Source: Scandinavium lactucae (lineage in GTDB: Bacteria; Pseudomonadota; Gammaproteobacteria; Enterobacterales; Enterobacteriaceae). From it: 64,000 nucleotides of DNA. Shown in pieces: positions 32,374-41,145 of the stretch; position 1 is the stretch's first letter, and the number at the start of each line of letters is the position of its first letter. The notes beneath the pieces are model-generated. The model made no database searches and was not told where the DNA came from. It saw nothing but the letters and a program-made list of their open reading frames with translations. The position numbers were made by a program, and so were the translations under genes. The DNA lies in NCBI RefSeq assembly GCF_033843265.1, contig NZ_JAWXRD010000003.1, positions 62,001-126,000 of the forward strand. The letters are read 5' to 3'.

Positions 32374-33930
32374 ATGGCAAAAGACAAAAAAAGAGGCTTT
32401 TTCTCCTGGCTGGGCTTTGGACAGAAAGAAGAAGAGCAGCAACAGGAAGCCGAACAGCAGCAAAGCGAAGCGCAGCAGGCACCTGTAGAACCGGTTATCG
32501 AACAGGAAACTGTGGAAGAGATCGCCGTTGAGCCCGTCGCCGAAGCGGAACAGAAAGCGGAAGCGGAAGTCACTGCGCACAGCGAAACCGAAACCCAGGC
32601 ATTTGCCGACGACGTTGTTGAGGTGACCGAAGAGGTTGTTCACAGCGCCGCGCCGCAGCCCGTCGAGCCGGAAGAGGTCATCGTTGAGGCTGAAGCCGTG
32701 GTTCACGTTGAGGCTGAGCCAGAAGCTGAACCCGAGGCAGAAGTCGAACCCGAGGCAGAAGTCGAACCCGAGGCAGAAGTCGAACCTGAACCCGAAGCCG
32801 TGATTGACGAAGTTGTCGAAGCCGTCATCCCGGAAGATGTGCTCCCGGAAGACGAATTTGCGGAAGACGAACTGAGCGACGAAGAACTTGAAGCCCAGGC
32901 CCTGGCCGCCGCGGATGCCGCGGAAAACGCCATCGATGCGCCGCAAGAAACGGTTGAAGAAGACGCCGAAGAACCCGCGCAGCCACAGCAGGAGCAGGAG
33001 CGCCCAACCAAAGAGGGCTTCTTCGCGCGGCTCAAACGCAGCCTGCTAAAAACCAAAGAAAATCTCGGTTCCGGATTTATCAGCCTGTTCCGCGGCAAGA
33101 AAATCGATGATGATCTGTTTGAAGAACTGGAAGAACAGCTGCTGATTGCCGATGTTGGCGTAGACACCACCCGTAAAATCATCGCCAATCTGACCGAAGG
33201 CGCGAGCCGTAAACAGCTGCGCGATGCCGAAGCGCTGTACGGTCTGCTGAAAGATGAAATGGGCGAAATCCTCGCAAAAGTGGATGAACCGCTTAATATT
33301 GAAGGCAAATCCCCATTTGTTATTCTGATGGTCGGCGTCAACGGGGTGGGCAAAACCACCACTATCGGCAAGCTGGCACGTCAGTTCGAGCAGCAGGGCA
33401 AATCGGTGATGCTGGCGGCGGGCGATACCTTCCGTGCCGCAGCGGTTGAGCAGCTCCAGGTCTGGGGCCAGCGCAACGACATCCCGGTGATTGCGCAGCA
33501 TACGGGTGCCGATTCCGCATCGGTCATTTTCGATGCGATTCAGGCGGCGAAAGCGCGTAACGTCGATGTGTTGATCGCCGATACCGCAGGGCGTTTGCAG
33601 AATAAATCGCACCTGATGGAAGAGTTGAAGAAAATCGTTCGCGTGATGAAAAAGCTGGACGAAGAAGCACCGCACGAGATTATGCTGACGCTGGATGCCA
33701 GCACCGGTCAGAATGCCATCAGTCAGGCGAAGCTGTTCCATGAAGCGGTTGGGCTGACGGGCATCACATTGACTAAACTGGACGGCACCGCCAAGGGCGG
33801 CGTTATCTTCTCGGTGGCCGATCAGTTCGGGATTCCGATTCGCTACATTGGCGTGGGCGAACGTATCGAAGATTTACGTCCGTTTAAATCGGACGATTTT
33901 ATTGAGGCACTTTTTGCCCGAGAGGACTAA
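32374..33930 (+). CDS. ftsY: FtsY, signal recognition particle receptor GTPase
   Basis: 518 residues (E. coli 497). N-terminal membrane-targeting MAKDKKRGFFSWLGFG is followed by a very acidic A domain to about residue 205, then the N domain and the GTPase G domain: GVNGVGKTTT (about residue 322), DTAGR and TKLDGTAKGG. It docks SRP-ribosome complexes at the membrane. The extra length comes from three perfect tandem 18-base repeats in the acidic domain. It starts the ftsYEX operon. Confidence 0.98.
   Translation: MAKDKKRGFFSWLGFGQKEEEQQQEAEQQQSEAQQAPVEPVIEQETVEEIAVEPVAEAEQKAEAEVTAHSETETQAFADDVVEVTEEVVHSAAPQPVEPEEVIVEAEAVVHVEAEPEAEPEAEVEPEAEVEPEAEVEPEPEAVIDEVVEAVIPEDVLPEDEFAEDELSDEELEAQALAAADAAENAIDAPQETVEEDAEEPAQPQQEQERPTKEGFFARLKRSLLKTKENLGSGFISLFRGKKIDDDLFEELEEQLLIADVGVDTTRKIIANLTEGASRKQLRDAEALYGLLKDEMGEILAKVDEPLNIEGKSPFVILMVGVNGVGKTTTIGKLARQFEQQGKSVMLAAGDTFRAAAVEQLQVWGQRNDIPVIAQHTGADSASVIFDAIQAAKARNVDVLIADTAGRLQNKSHLMEELKKIVRVMKKLDEEAPHEIMLTLDASTGQNAISQAKLFHEAVGLTGITLTKLDGTAKGGVIFSVADQFGIPIRYIGVGERIEDLRPFKSDDFIEALFARED
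32728..32781 (+). repeat. Three tandem 18-bp repeats inside ftsY
   Basis: GAACCCGAGGCAGAAGTC occurs three times in a row without change (32728, 32746, 32764), encoding EPEAEV three times in the acidic domain of FtsY. Perfect tandem copies suggest recent slippage; length change keeps the frame. Confidence 0.95.
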
Positions 33931-33932
33931 CA

Positions 33933-34598
33933 ATGATTCGCTTTGAACAAGTCAGCAAAGCCTATCTCGGTGGGAGACAAGCGCTGCAGGGGATTAACTT
34001 CCAGCTGCAGCCGGGTGAGATGGCCTTTCTGACCGGCCACTCCGGCGCGGGGAAAAGTACCCTGTTAAAGCTCATTTGCGGTATCGAGCGTCCAAGCACC
34101 GGGAAAATCTGGTTCGGCGGGCATGACATCAGCCGTCTGAAAAGTCGTGAAGTGCCGTTCCTGCGTCGCCAGATTGGGATGATTTTCCAGGATCACCACC
34201 TGCTGATGGACCGCACCGTGTTTGATAACGTGGCGATCCCGCTGATTATCGCCGGGGCGAGTTTCGATGATATCCGCCGTCGCGTGTCGGCGGCGCTGGA
34301 TAAAGTCGGGCTGCTCGACAAAGCGAAGAACCTGCCTATTCAGCTCTCCGGCGGGGAGCAGCAGCGCGTGGGCATCGCCCGTGCGGTGGTGAACAAACCG
34401 GCGGTGCTGCTGGCGGATGAACCGACCGGTAACCTCGATGAGGCGTTGTCGGAAGGCATTCTGCGCCTGTTTGAAGAGTTTAACCGCGTTGGGGTAACGG
34501 TGCTGATGGCCACCCACGATCTGGGCCTGATCTCCAGCCGCTCATACCGCATGCTGACCCTCAGCGACGGGCATTTGCACGGAGGCTACGGTGAATAA
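33933..34598 (+). CDS. ftsE: FtsE, cell-division ABC transporter ATPase
   Basis: 221 residues. Walker A GHSGAGKSTLLKL (about residue 34-42), signature LSGGEQQRVGIARA and Walker B VLLADEPTGNLDE. With FtsX it regulates periplasmic amidase activation through EnvC and supports divisome assembly. It begins 2 bases after ftsY and overlaps ftsX. Confidence 0.98.
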   Translation: MIRFEQVSKAYLGGRQALQGINFQLQPGEMAFLTGHSGAGKSTLLKLICGIERPSTGKIWFGGHDISRLKSREVPFLRRQIGMIFQDHHLLMDRTVFDNVAIPLIIAGASFDDIRRRVSAALDKVGLLDKAKNLPIQLSGGEQQRVGIARAVVNKPAVLLADEPTGNLDEALSEGILRLFEEFNRVGVTVLMATHDLGLISSRSYRMLTLSDGHLHGGYGE

Positions 34599-35646
34599 AC
34601 GCGACGCGATGAACCACATCCGCCAGTTCGGCAACCGCTTTGACCGGTTGCGTAACGGCGGTGGCACTGGTCACAACGGCGGCAATGCGCCGAAACGTGC
34701 GAAACCGGCCCCGAAGCCGAACTCGCGCAAAACCAACGTCTTCAACGAACAGGTGCGTTACGCGTTTAACGGCGCGTTGCAGGACCTCAAAAGTAAACCG
34801 ATCGCGACGTTTCTGACGGTGATGGTGATCGCCATCTCCCTGACGCTGCCGAGCGTCTGCTATATGGTTTACAAGAACGTGAATACCGCGGCCTCGCAGT
34901 ATTATCCGTCGCCGCAAATCACGGTCTATCTTGAAAAAACGCTGGACGATGACGCCGCGGCGAGAGTCGTAGGGCAACTGCAGGCCGAGCAGGGCGTGGA
35001 CAAAGTGAACTACCTGTCCCGAGATGAAGCATTGGGCGAGTTCCGCAACTGGTCAGGCTTTGGCGGCGCGCTGGATATGCTGGAAGAGAACCCGCTGCCT
35101 GCGGTGGCGGTGGTCATTCCGAAGCTTGATTTCCAGGGCACCGATTCGCTGAACACCTTGCGCGATCGCGTATCCCGCATTCAGGGCGTGGATGAAGTGC
35201 GGATGGACGACAGCTGGTTTGCCCGTTTATCTTCCATCACCGGCCTGGTCGGACGCGTGGCGGCAATGATTGGCGTGCTGATGGTGGCGGCGGTCTTCCT
35301 CGTCATCGGTAACAGCGTGCGTCTGAGCATCTTCGCCCGTCGGGATACCATTAACGTGCAGAAACTGATTGGCGCGACCGACGGTTTCATCCTGCGTCCA
35401 TTCCTGTATGGCGGGGCGCTACTCGGTTTCTCCGGGGCGTTCCTGTCGTTGATTCTGTCGGAGATTCTGGTGCTGCGTTTGTCATCGGCGGTCACCGAAG
35501 TCGCCAAGGTCTTCGGCACTCAGTTTGAACTCAGCGGCTTAGGCCTCGACGAGTGTCTGCTGATGCTGATTGTCTGCTCAATGATCGGCTGGGTAGCCGC
35601 CTGGCTGGCGACGGTTCAACATTTACGCCACTTTACGCCGGAATAA
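34591..35646 (+). CDS. ftsX: FtsX, cell-division ABC transporter membrane subunit
   Basis: 351 residues. A long basic cytoplasmic N-terminus, first membrane helix near residues 72-95, a periplasmic domain that in E. coli binds EnvC, then three helices toward the C-terminus (about 225-345). The start overlaps ftsE by 8 bases, giving translational coupling. Confidence 0.97.
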   Translation: MNKRDAMNHIRQFGNRFDRLRNGGGTGHNGGNAPKRAKPAPKPNSRKTNVFNEQVRYAFNGALQDLKSKPIATFLTVMVIAISLTLPSVCYMVYKNVNTAASQYYPSPQITVYLEKTLDDDAAARVVGQLQAEQGVDKVNYLSRDEALGEFRNWSGFGGALDMLEENPLPAVAVVIPKLDFQGTDSLNTLRDRVSRIQGVDEVRMDDSWFARLSSITGLVGRVAAMIGVLMVAAVFLVIGNSVRLSIFARRDTINVQKLIGATDGFILRPFLYGGALLGFSGAFLSLILSEILVLRLSSAVTEVAKVFGTQFELSGLGLDECLLMLIVCSMIGWVAAWLATVQHLRHFTPE

Positions 35647-35663
35647 AAAAAGTCTGATATACT

Positions 35664-35703
35664 CTCTCCCTGCTGCAAAGAAGATTCCTGTTCGCAGGGA
35701 GAG
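35664..35703 (+). terminator. Hairpin between ftsX and rpoH
   Basis: CTCTCCCTGC (35664-35673) and GCAGGGAGAG (35694-35703) are perfect 10-bp arms with a 20-base loop, followed by TTTC. It probably attenuates ftsYEX transcription before the rpoH promoters. Confidence 0.6.
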
Positions 35704-35786
35704 TTTCAAAACCCATCTGCTTTCCCTGTCCAAACGTTATCACCGTGATGTCACATTTTGTGCGTAATCTATTCACATCGTTGCAT

Positions 35787-35816
35787 GGAACTTGTGGATA
35801 ACATCACTGTCTGATA
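35787..35816 (+). promoter_or_regulatory. rpoH sigma-E promoter overlapping a DnaA box
   Basis: GGAACTT (35787-35793) and TCTGATA (35810-35816), 16 bases apart, match the sigma-E promoter P3 of E. coli rpoH. TGTGGATAA (35793-35801) inside the spacer is a perfect inverted DnaA box; DnaA represses rpoH promoters in E. coli. Further housekeeping promoters likely lie on either side. Confidence 0.85.
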
Positions 35817-35912
35817 AAAATGTGAATGTTAATCTCGCTGCACGAAACAACTGGCCCGAAAGTTGCCTGATGGGAACGTAGCACGGCCAGGACGTAAATT
35901 GAGAGGACTTGA

Positions 35913-36767
35913 ATGACCAAAGATATGCAAACTTTAGCTTTAGCCCCTGTTGGCAACCTGGATTCCTATATCCGGGCGGCAAACGCATGGCCGATGTTGA
36001 CGGCTGATGAAGAACGGGCACTGGCGGAAAAGCTGCATTACCAGGGCGATCTGGAAGCAGCGAAGACGCTGATCCTGTCTCACCTGCGCTTTGTTGTTCA
36101 CGTTGCTCGTAACTACTCTGGCTACGGCCTGCCGCAGGCAGATTTGATTCAGGAAGGTAACATCGGCCTGATGAAAGCCGTGCGCCGCTTCAACCCTGAA
36201 GTCGGTGTGCGTCTGGTCTCTTTCGCCGTGCACTGGATCAAAGCCGAAATTCATGAATACGTGCTGCGTAACTGGCGTATCGTGAAAGTCGCAACCACCA
36301 AAGCACAGCGTAAGCTGTTCTTTAACCTGCGTAAAACCAAGCAGCGTCTGGGCTGGTTTAATCAGGATGAAGTCGAAATGGTGGCGCGTGAGCTGGGTGT
36401 ATCCAGCAAAGACGTGCGTGAAATGGAATCGCGAATGTCCGCACAGGACATGGCGTTTGATATGTCGTCTGACGATGATTCCGAAAGCAATTCTGTCGCA
36501 CCGGTGCTCTACCTTCAGGATAAATCGTCTAACTTTGCCGACGGCATTGAAGACGACAACTGGGAAGAGCAGGCCGCGAACAAACTGACTCACGCGATGG
36601 AAGGCCTGGACGAACGTAGCCAGGATATCATTCGCGCCCGCTGGCTGGACGAAGACAACAAGTCCACGCTGCAGGAGCTGGCTGACCGCTATGGCGTGTC
36701 CGCAGAGCGTGTGCGTCAGCTTGAAAAGAACGCGATGAAAAAATTGCGTATGGCGATCGAAGCGTAA
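35913..36767 (+). CDS. rpoH: RpoH, heat-shock sigma factor sigma-32
   Basis: 284 residues, the E. coli length. Region 2 (LVSFAVHWIKAEIHEYVLRNW) binds core enzyme and the -10 element. The RpoH box QRKLFFNLRK, a region for chaperone and FtsH control, is intact. Region 4 ends in the helix-turn-helix TLQELADRYGVSAERVRQLE. It directs transcription of chaperones and proteases. Translation in relatives is controlled by an RNA thermosensor spanning the start region; the AGAGGAC ribosome site is visible but I did not fold it. Confidence 0.98.
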   Translation: MTKDMQTLALAPVGNLDSYIRAANAWPMLTADEERALAEKLHYQGDLEAAKTLILSHLRFVVHVARNYSGYGLPQADLIQEGNIGLMKAVRRFNPEVGVRLVSFAVHWIKAEIHEYVLRNWRIVKVATTKAQRKLFFNLRKTKQRLGWFNQDEVEMVARELGVSSKDVREMESRMSAQDMAFDMSSDDDSESNSVAPVLYLQDKSSNFADGIEDDNWEEQAANKLTHAMEGLDERSQDIIRARWLDEDNKSTLQELADRYGVSAERVRQLEKNAMKKLRMAIEA

Positions 36768-36773
36768 TTCGAA

Positions 36774-36818
36774 TGCTTATGCCCGGTGGCGCCGTCCAGG
36801 CGCTTACCGGGCCTACAA
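36774..36818. repeat. REP element after rpoH
   Basis: ATGCCCGGTGGCGCCGTCCAG...GCGCTTACCGGGCCTAC is a REP palindrome in the convergent gap between rpoH and the MocR-type gene. It overlaps the end of that gene by a few bases. Confidence 0.75.
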
Positions 36819-38279
36819 TTTTATACACTCCATTAAGACCTTAAACGCCCCCTCCATCTCTTCCTCGCGCATCGCCGCAAACCCCATTAACAGCCCGCGC
36901 TGCGTGGCGTCATTCAGGTAATACCGCGACAGTGGCCGCACCAGCACACCTTTTTCATTGGCTTTTTGCGCCAGCGCCACGTCATCGCACCCGGCGTTGA
37001 GCTTCAATACCAGATGCAGCCCGGCATTATCGTTAAATTCGCTCAGCGCTTCTTTGCCGAGGTAATCGGTTATCAGGCCTGTCAGCCGCTGACGACGACG
37101 AGCGTACAGCAGTCGCATCCGGCGAATATGGGCGGTGTAATGTCCTTCGCGGATAAACAGCGCCAGCGCGTCCTGGTCGAGCAAACGACCGCTGCGATAC
37201 AGTTCGGCATGGGCGGTGCGTAATGATTGCGCCAGCGGGCGTGGGAGCACCACATAACCCAGCCGCATGCCCGGCCACATGGTTTTGCTGAAGGTGCCGA
37301 TGTAAATTACCGGCGCGTCTTCGACCAGCCCCTGTAACGCTGGGATAGGCTGGCCGGAGAAGCGAAACTCACTGTCGTAATCGTCTTCCACAATCCAGCT
37401 GCCGGTTTGTCGCGCCACCGCCAGCAGACGCTGACGGCGTTCGAGACTCATCACACAGCCGAGCGGATACTGATGCGACGGCGTCACGAAAATCAGCCGC
37501 GGCGGCGTCTCGCCCGGCTCTGGCGGGTTCATGCCGCTCAGATCGACATCCACCGCCTGTAACGTCACCCCATTCATCTGCAACACGTTGCGAATGCCCC
37601 AATAGGCGGGCTCCTCAATCCATGCGCTATCCCCGGGGTTACACAGCATGCGTGATACCAGATCAATGGCCTGATGAATGCCTTCGGTTATCAGGATTTG
37701 GTCCGGCGTACAGCGCACCGACCGCGCCACGCGCAGATACTCCATCAGCGCCTGTTGCAGCGCCGGGCTGCCGCCGGACGGGCTGTAAGAGAGCTGCATC
37801 GCCTGCGGTTTCCGGCTGATGCGGGTGTGGATTTTACGCAGCAGGGCGTGGGGAAACTCGTTCACGTCCGGCACGCCGGGCAAAAAAGCGCCCCACTGGC
37901 GAGGGCTGGCGCGACTGTGTGCCAGCAGCGCCTGACCACGTTCTGAAAAGCTCACGCTGCGTGAGTCGCTGGCCTGTTGCTGATGGCTGCCGGGCGCGAA
38001 CAGCAGCGCGTCCGGCACGGTTTTCGCCACGAAGGTGCCGCTCCCGGAACGGGAAACGATATAGCCCTCTGCCAGCAACTGCTCATACACGGTCAGCACC
38101 GTGTTGCGCGATAAGCGTAACTGGCTGGCGAGATCGCGGGACGGCGGCAGGCGACTTTGCGGCGGCAGGCTGCCGTCGAGGATCGACAGGCGCACGGCGT
38201 TATACAGCTTCTTGTGCAATTTATCGTCAGGCTGTTCATCCAGACGCAGTTGCAGGAGATCGCACACTAAAGAACGCAA
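36813..38279 (-). CDS. MocR/GabR-family transcriptional regulator (PLP-dependent)
   Basis: 488 residues from a TTG at 38279 with GAGGG 6 bases upstream. The N-terminal winged helix (about 15-85, SRDLASQLRLSRNTVLTVYEQL, SGSGTFV) is of the GntR type. The remainder is a fold-type I aminotransferase domain, with the PLP Lys in IGTFSKTMWPGMRLGYV. Such proteins sense PLP plus an amine and usually activate the divergent gene. The divergent neighbour is a GABA aminotransferase-like gene, so a GabR-like role is likely. Not present at this place in K-12. Confidence 0.9.
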   Translation of the reverse strand: MRSLVCDLLQLRLDEQPDDKLHKKLYNAVRLSILDGSLPPQSRLPPSRDLASQLRLSRNTVLTVYEQLLAEGYIVSRSGSGTFVAKTVPDALLFAPGSHQQQASDSRSVSFSERGQALLAHSRASPRQWGAFLPGVPDVNEFPHALLRKIHTRISRKPQAMQLSYSPSGGSPALQQALMEYLRVARSVRCTPDQILITEGIHQAIDLVSRMLCNPGDSAWIEEPAYWGIRNVLQMNGVTLQAVDVDLSGMNPPEPGETPPRLIFVTPSHQYPLGCVMSLERRQRLLAVARQTGSWIVEDDYDSEFRFSGQPIPALQGLVEDAPVIYIGTFSKTMWPGMRLGYVVLPRPLAQSLRTAHAELYRSGRLLDQDALALFIREGHYTAHIRRMRLLYARRRQRLTGLITDYLGKEALSEFNDNAGLHLVLKLNAGCDDVALAQKANEKGVLVRPLSRYYLNDATQRGLLMGFAAMREEEMEGAFKVLMECIKL

Positions 38280-38395
38280 TTGGATCCCTCAATTATTCAA
38301 AACTGGTACTCGATTATAGAACCGCTCAGAGAGTAAAACACTTGTATTGTTTCAAAGTTGTTAACACTAAACGTATTTGAGATGGGGTAAGGTCG
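38280..38395. promoter_or_regulatory. Divergent control region between the MocR-type regulator and the aminotransferase
   Basis: 116 bases hold both promoters. TGGTAC (about 38305) and GAACC (about 38322) form an imperfect inverted pair, and GGGGTAAGG precedes the aminotransferase ATG as ribosome site. GabR-type regulators bind direct repeats in such gaps; no clean direct repeat is obvious. Confidence 0.45.
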
Positions 38396-39661
38396 ATGAA
38401 AAACAGTGAACTGAATCAGCGCCGTTTACAGGCGACACCGCGTGGAATTGGCGTCATGTGTGGCTTCTATGCCGAGAAAGCCGAAAATTCTACCCTCTGG
38501 GACGTGGAAGGTAACGAGGTGATTGATTTCGCCGCCGGGATTGCGGTGCTTAACACCGGCCATCGCCATCCCAAAATCGTTGCGGCAATTGAAAAACAGC
38601 TACAGGCCTTCACCCACACCGCCTATCAGATAGTCCCTTACGAAAGCTATGTCTCGCTGGCTGAACGCATCAACGATCGCGTGCCGGTCAACGGCCCGGC
38701 GAAAACTGCATTCTTCTCCACCGGTGCCGAAGCGGTCGAAAACGCGGTGAAAATTGCCCGCGCCTACACTAAACGCCCGGGGTTGGTAACCTTTGGCGGC
38801 GGCTTCCATGGCCGTACCTTTATGACCATGGCGCTGACCGGCAAAGTGGCCCCGTACAAAATCGGTTTCGGTCCGTTTCCCGGTTCCGTCTACCACGGTC
38901 AGTACCCGAATGCGGCGCACGGGGTCAGCACCGCTGATGCGATGCACAGCCTGGAGCGTATCTTCAAAGCGGATATCGCCCCGGATCAGGTTGCGGCCAT
39001 TATTCTGGAGCCGGTGCAGGGCGAGGGCGGTTTCAACGTCGCCCCAGCCGATTTTATGCAGGCCCTGCGCAAGCTGTGTGACACCCACGGTATTCTGCTG
39101 ATTGCCGATGAAGTGCAGACCGGCTTCGCCCGGACCGGCAAACTGTTTGCGATGGAACACTACGACGTGAAACCCGACCTGATGACGATGGCGAAAAGCC
39201 TGGCCGGTGGCATGCCGCTGTCAGCGGTGGCGGGTCGTGCCGACGTGATGGACGCCCCGGCTCCGGGTGGTCTGGGCGGCACCTACGCCGGTAACCCGCT
39301 GGCGGTCGCGGCGGCGCATGCGGTGCTCGACATCATCGACGAAGAGAAGCTCTGTTTGCGTGCCGCTGAACTGGGTCATCATCTGGTGGAAGTGCTGAAC
39401 AATGCCAAAGCCGATTGCCCGCATATCGTCGACGTTCGCGCCCAGGGTTCGATGGTCGCCGTGGAATTCAACGATCCGCAGACCGGCGAGCCGTCCCCGG
39501 AATTTACCAAACAGGTGCAGGACAAGGCGATGAAAGAGGGCCTGTTACTGCTGAGCTGTGGCGTTTACGGCAACGTGATCCGCTTCCTTTACCCTCTCAC
39601 CATCCCTGACGCTCAGTTCCGTAAGGCGCTGGACATTATTCGACGCTCCCTCAGCCAGTAA
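38396..39661 (+). CDS. 4-aminobutyrate aminotransferase-like protein (GabT/PuuE family)
   Basis: 421 residues, the PuuE length. A class III PLP aminotransferase: STGAEAVENAVK, GGFHGRT, the DEVQTGFARTG Asp and PLP Lys in TMAKSLAGGMPLS. The sequence runs close to E. coli PuuE along its length, including the C-terminal NVIRFLYPLTIPDAQF. It should transfer the amino group from GABA or a related omega-amine to 2-oxoglutarate, yielding succinate semialdehyde. No semialdehyde dehydrogenase or GABA permease is beside it. GabT and PuuE cannot be separated by sequence alone. Confidence 0.9.
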   Translation: MKNSELNQRRLQATPRGIGVMCGFYAEKAENSTLWDVEGNEVIDFAAGIAVLNTGHRHPKIVAAIEKQLQAFTHTAYQIVPYESYVSLAERINDRVPVNGPAKTAFFSTGAEAVENAVKIARAYTKRPGLVTFGGGFHGRTFMTMALTGKVAPYKIGFGPFPGSVYHGQYPNAAHGVSTADAMHSLERIFKADIAPDQVAAIILEPVQGEGGFNVAPADFMQALRKLCDTHGILLIADEVQTGFARTGKLFAMEHYDVKPDLMTMAKSLAGGMPLSAVAGRADVMDAPAPGGLGGTYAGNPLAVAAAHAVLDIIDEEKLCLRAAELGHHLVEVLNNAKADCPHIVDVRAQGSMVAVEFNDPQTGEPSPEFTKQVQDKAMKEGLLLLSCGVYGNVIRFLYPLTIPDAQFRKALDIIRRSLSQ

Positions 39662-39667
39662 TGGCTT

Positions 39668-39693
39668 GCCGCTCTCCGGAGCGGCTTTTTTTT
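39668..39693 (+). terminator. Rho-independent terminator of the aminotransferase gene
   Basis: GCCGCTC (39668-39674), loop TCCG, GAGCGGC (39679-39685), then eight T (39686-39693). It lies 7 bases after the stop codon. Confidence 0.95.
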
Positions 39694-39865
39694 GTCACGT
39701 TTCTGTTACATAACCCTCAAAATTCTCGTTCCAAAAGCCAAAAAATCGGGTATGTTTTAGCAGAGTATGCTGCAAAAGCGCGGGTGGCAGACCTAAAACA
39801 GAAATAAAGCGCTGCATAACAACATCACAACAAAAGCAATCACCATCACAATGGGGAATCTCAGG

Positions 39866-40969
39866 ATGAATATGAAGGGTAAAGCGTTACTGGCAGGATG
39901 TATCGCGTTGGCGATGAGCCACATGGCGATGGCCGAAGAGATTAAAATTGCCGTCGTGGGGGCAATGTCTGGCCCGGTAGCGCAGTATGGCGATCAGGAG
40001 TTCACTGGCGCTGAGCAGGCCGTGGCGGATATTAACGCCAAGGGTGGAATCAAGGGCAACAAACTCGAAATCGTAAAATATGACGATGCCTGCGACCCGA
40101 AACAAGCCGTGGCGGTAGCGAACAAAGTCGTCAACGATGGCATCAAATACGTTATCGGCCATCTGTGCTCCTCCTCCACGCAGCCAGCGTCTGACATTTA
40201 TGAAGACGAAGGCATTCTGATGATCACCCCGGCGGCGACCGCTCCGGAGCTGACCGCGCGCGGTTACAATCTGATCCTGCGTACCACCGGGCTGGACTCT
40301 GACCAAGGCCCAACGGCGGCAAAATACATTCTCAACACCGTGAAGCCGAAGCGCATCGCGATTGTCCATGACAAGCAGCAGTACGGCGAAGGTCTGGCCC
40401 GTGCGGTGCAGGACCCCCTGAAGAAAGGCGGCGCTAACGTGGTGTTCTTTGACGGCATCACCGCCGGGGAGAAAGACTTCTCCACGCTGGTGGCGCGTCT
40501 GAAGAAAGAGAATATCGACTTCGTTTACTACGGCGGCTATCACCCGGAAATGGGGCAGATCCTGCGCCAGGCGCGTGCCGCTGGCCTGAAGACTCAGTTC
40601 ATGGGCCCGGAAGGCGTGGCCAACGTGTCGCTGTCTAACATCGCCGGTGATTCTGCTGAAGGTCTGCTGGTGACCAAACCGAAGAACTACGATCAGGTTC
40701 CGGCCAACAAACCGATTGTGGATGCAATCAAAGCCAAGAAACAGGATCCGAGCGGGGCGTTCGTCTGGACCACCTATGCAGCCATTCAGTCTCTGAATGC
40801 CGGCCTGAACCAGAGCGACGACCCGGCGAAGATTGCTGAATGGCTGAAAGCTAACAGCGTCGATACCGTCATGGGGCCGCTGAGCTGGGATAAGAAAGGC
40901 GATCTGAAAGGCTTCGAGTTCGGCGTGTTCACCTGGCATGCTAACGGCACCGCCACCGACGCGAAATAA
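39866..40969 (+). CDS. livJ: LivJ, leucine/isoleucine/valine-binding protein
   Basis: 367 residues from the ATG at 39866 (MNMKGKALLAG), the E. coli length; the five codons before it are excluded. Signal peptide ends SHMAMA. Mature protein has the two-lobe periplasmic-binding fold, with the conserved Cys pair (YDDACDPK and GHLCSSST) that forms the disulfide. It delivers Leu, Ile and Val to LivHMGF. Expression of liv genes is leucine-repressed through Lrp in E. coli. A paralogue, livK, lies 1 kb downstream. Confidence 0.97.
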   Translation: MNMKGKALLAGCIALAMSHMAMAEEIKIAVVGAMSGPVAQYGDQEFTGAEQAVADINAKGGIKGNKLEIVKYDDACDPKQAVAVANKVVNDGIKYVIGHLCSSSTQPASDIYEDEGILMITPAATAPELTARGYNLILRTTGLDSDQGPTAAKYILNTVKPKRIAIVHDKQQYGEGLARAVQDPLKKGGANVVFFDGITAGEKDFSTLVARLKKENIDFVYYGGYHPEMGQILRQARAAGLKTQFMGPEGVANVSLSNIAGDSAEGLLVTKPKNYDQVPANKPIVDAIKAKKQDPSGAFVWTTYAAIQSLNAGLNQSDDPAKIAEWLKANSVDTVMGPLSWDKKGDLKGFEFGVFTWHANGTATDAK

Positions 40970-40984
40970 TTTTCCCTTCGCCTT

Positions 40985-41092
40985 TCGCGCCACAGGCGCG
41001 TTGGCTGCGTTATTCAACCCCGGTCACTTACTTCAGTAAGCTCCCGGGGATTTCATAACTTGCCGCCTTCCTGCAACGCGAAATGCTTGGGA
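40985..41092. repeat. Enterobacterial intergenic repeat, copy after livJ
   Basis: A roughly 105-base GC-rich imperfect palindrome: GCGTTGGCTGCGTTATTCA, then the core CCCCGGTCACTTACTTCAGT and AAGCTCCCGGGGAT, then CTTGCCGCCTTCCTGCAAC. It matches the element at 43077-43176 along its length and the one at 55238. It forms a long hairpin in RNA. It is the widespread enterobacterial repeat distinct from REP and ERIC. Confidence 0.8.
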
Positions 41093-41107
41093 AAATGGGC
41101 AATAAAT

Positions 41108-41145
41108 GTAGGCCGGGTAAGGCTTAGCCGCCACCCGGCTTTTTT
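41108..41145 (+). terminator. REP-like terminator after livJ
   Basis: GCCGGGT (41112-41118) and ACCCGGC (41133-41139), followed by six T, form a terminator-like hairpin of REP type. It overlaps the end of convergent panM. Confidence 0.75.

Noticed and set aside
35740..35780. CRP site upstream of rpoH
   Set aside because: TGTGC and TTCACA occur but with wrong spacing for a CRP dimer.
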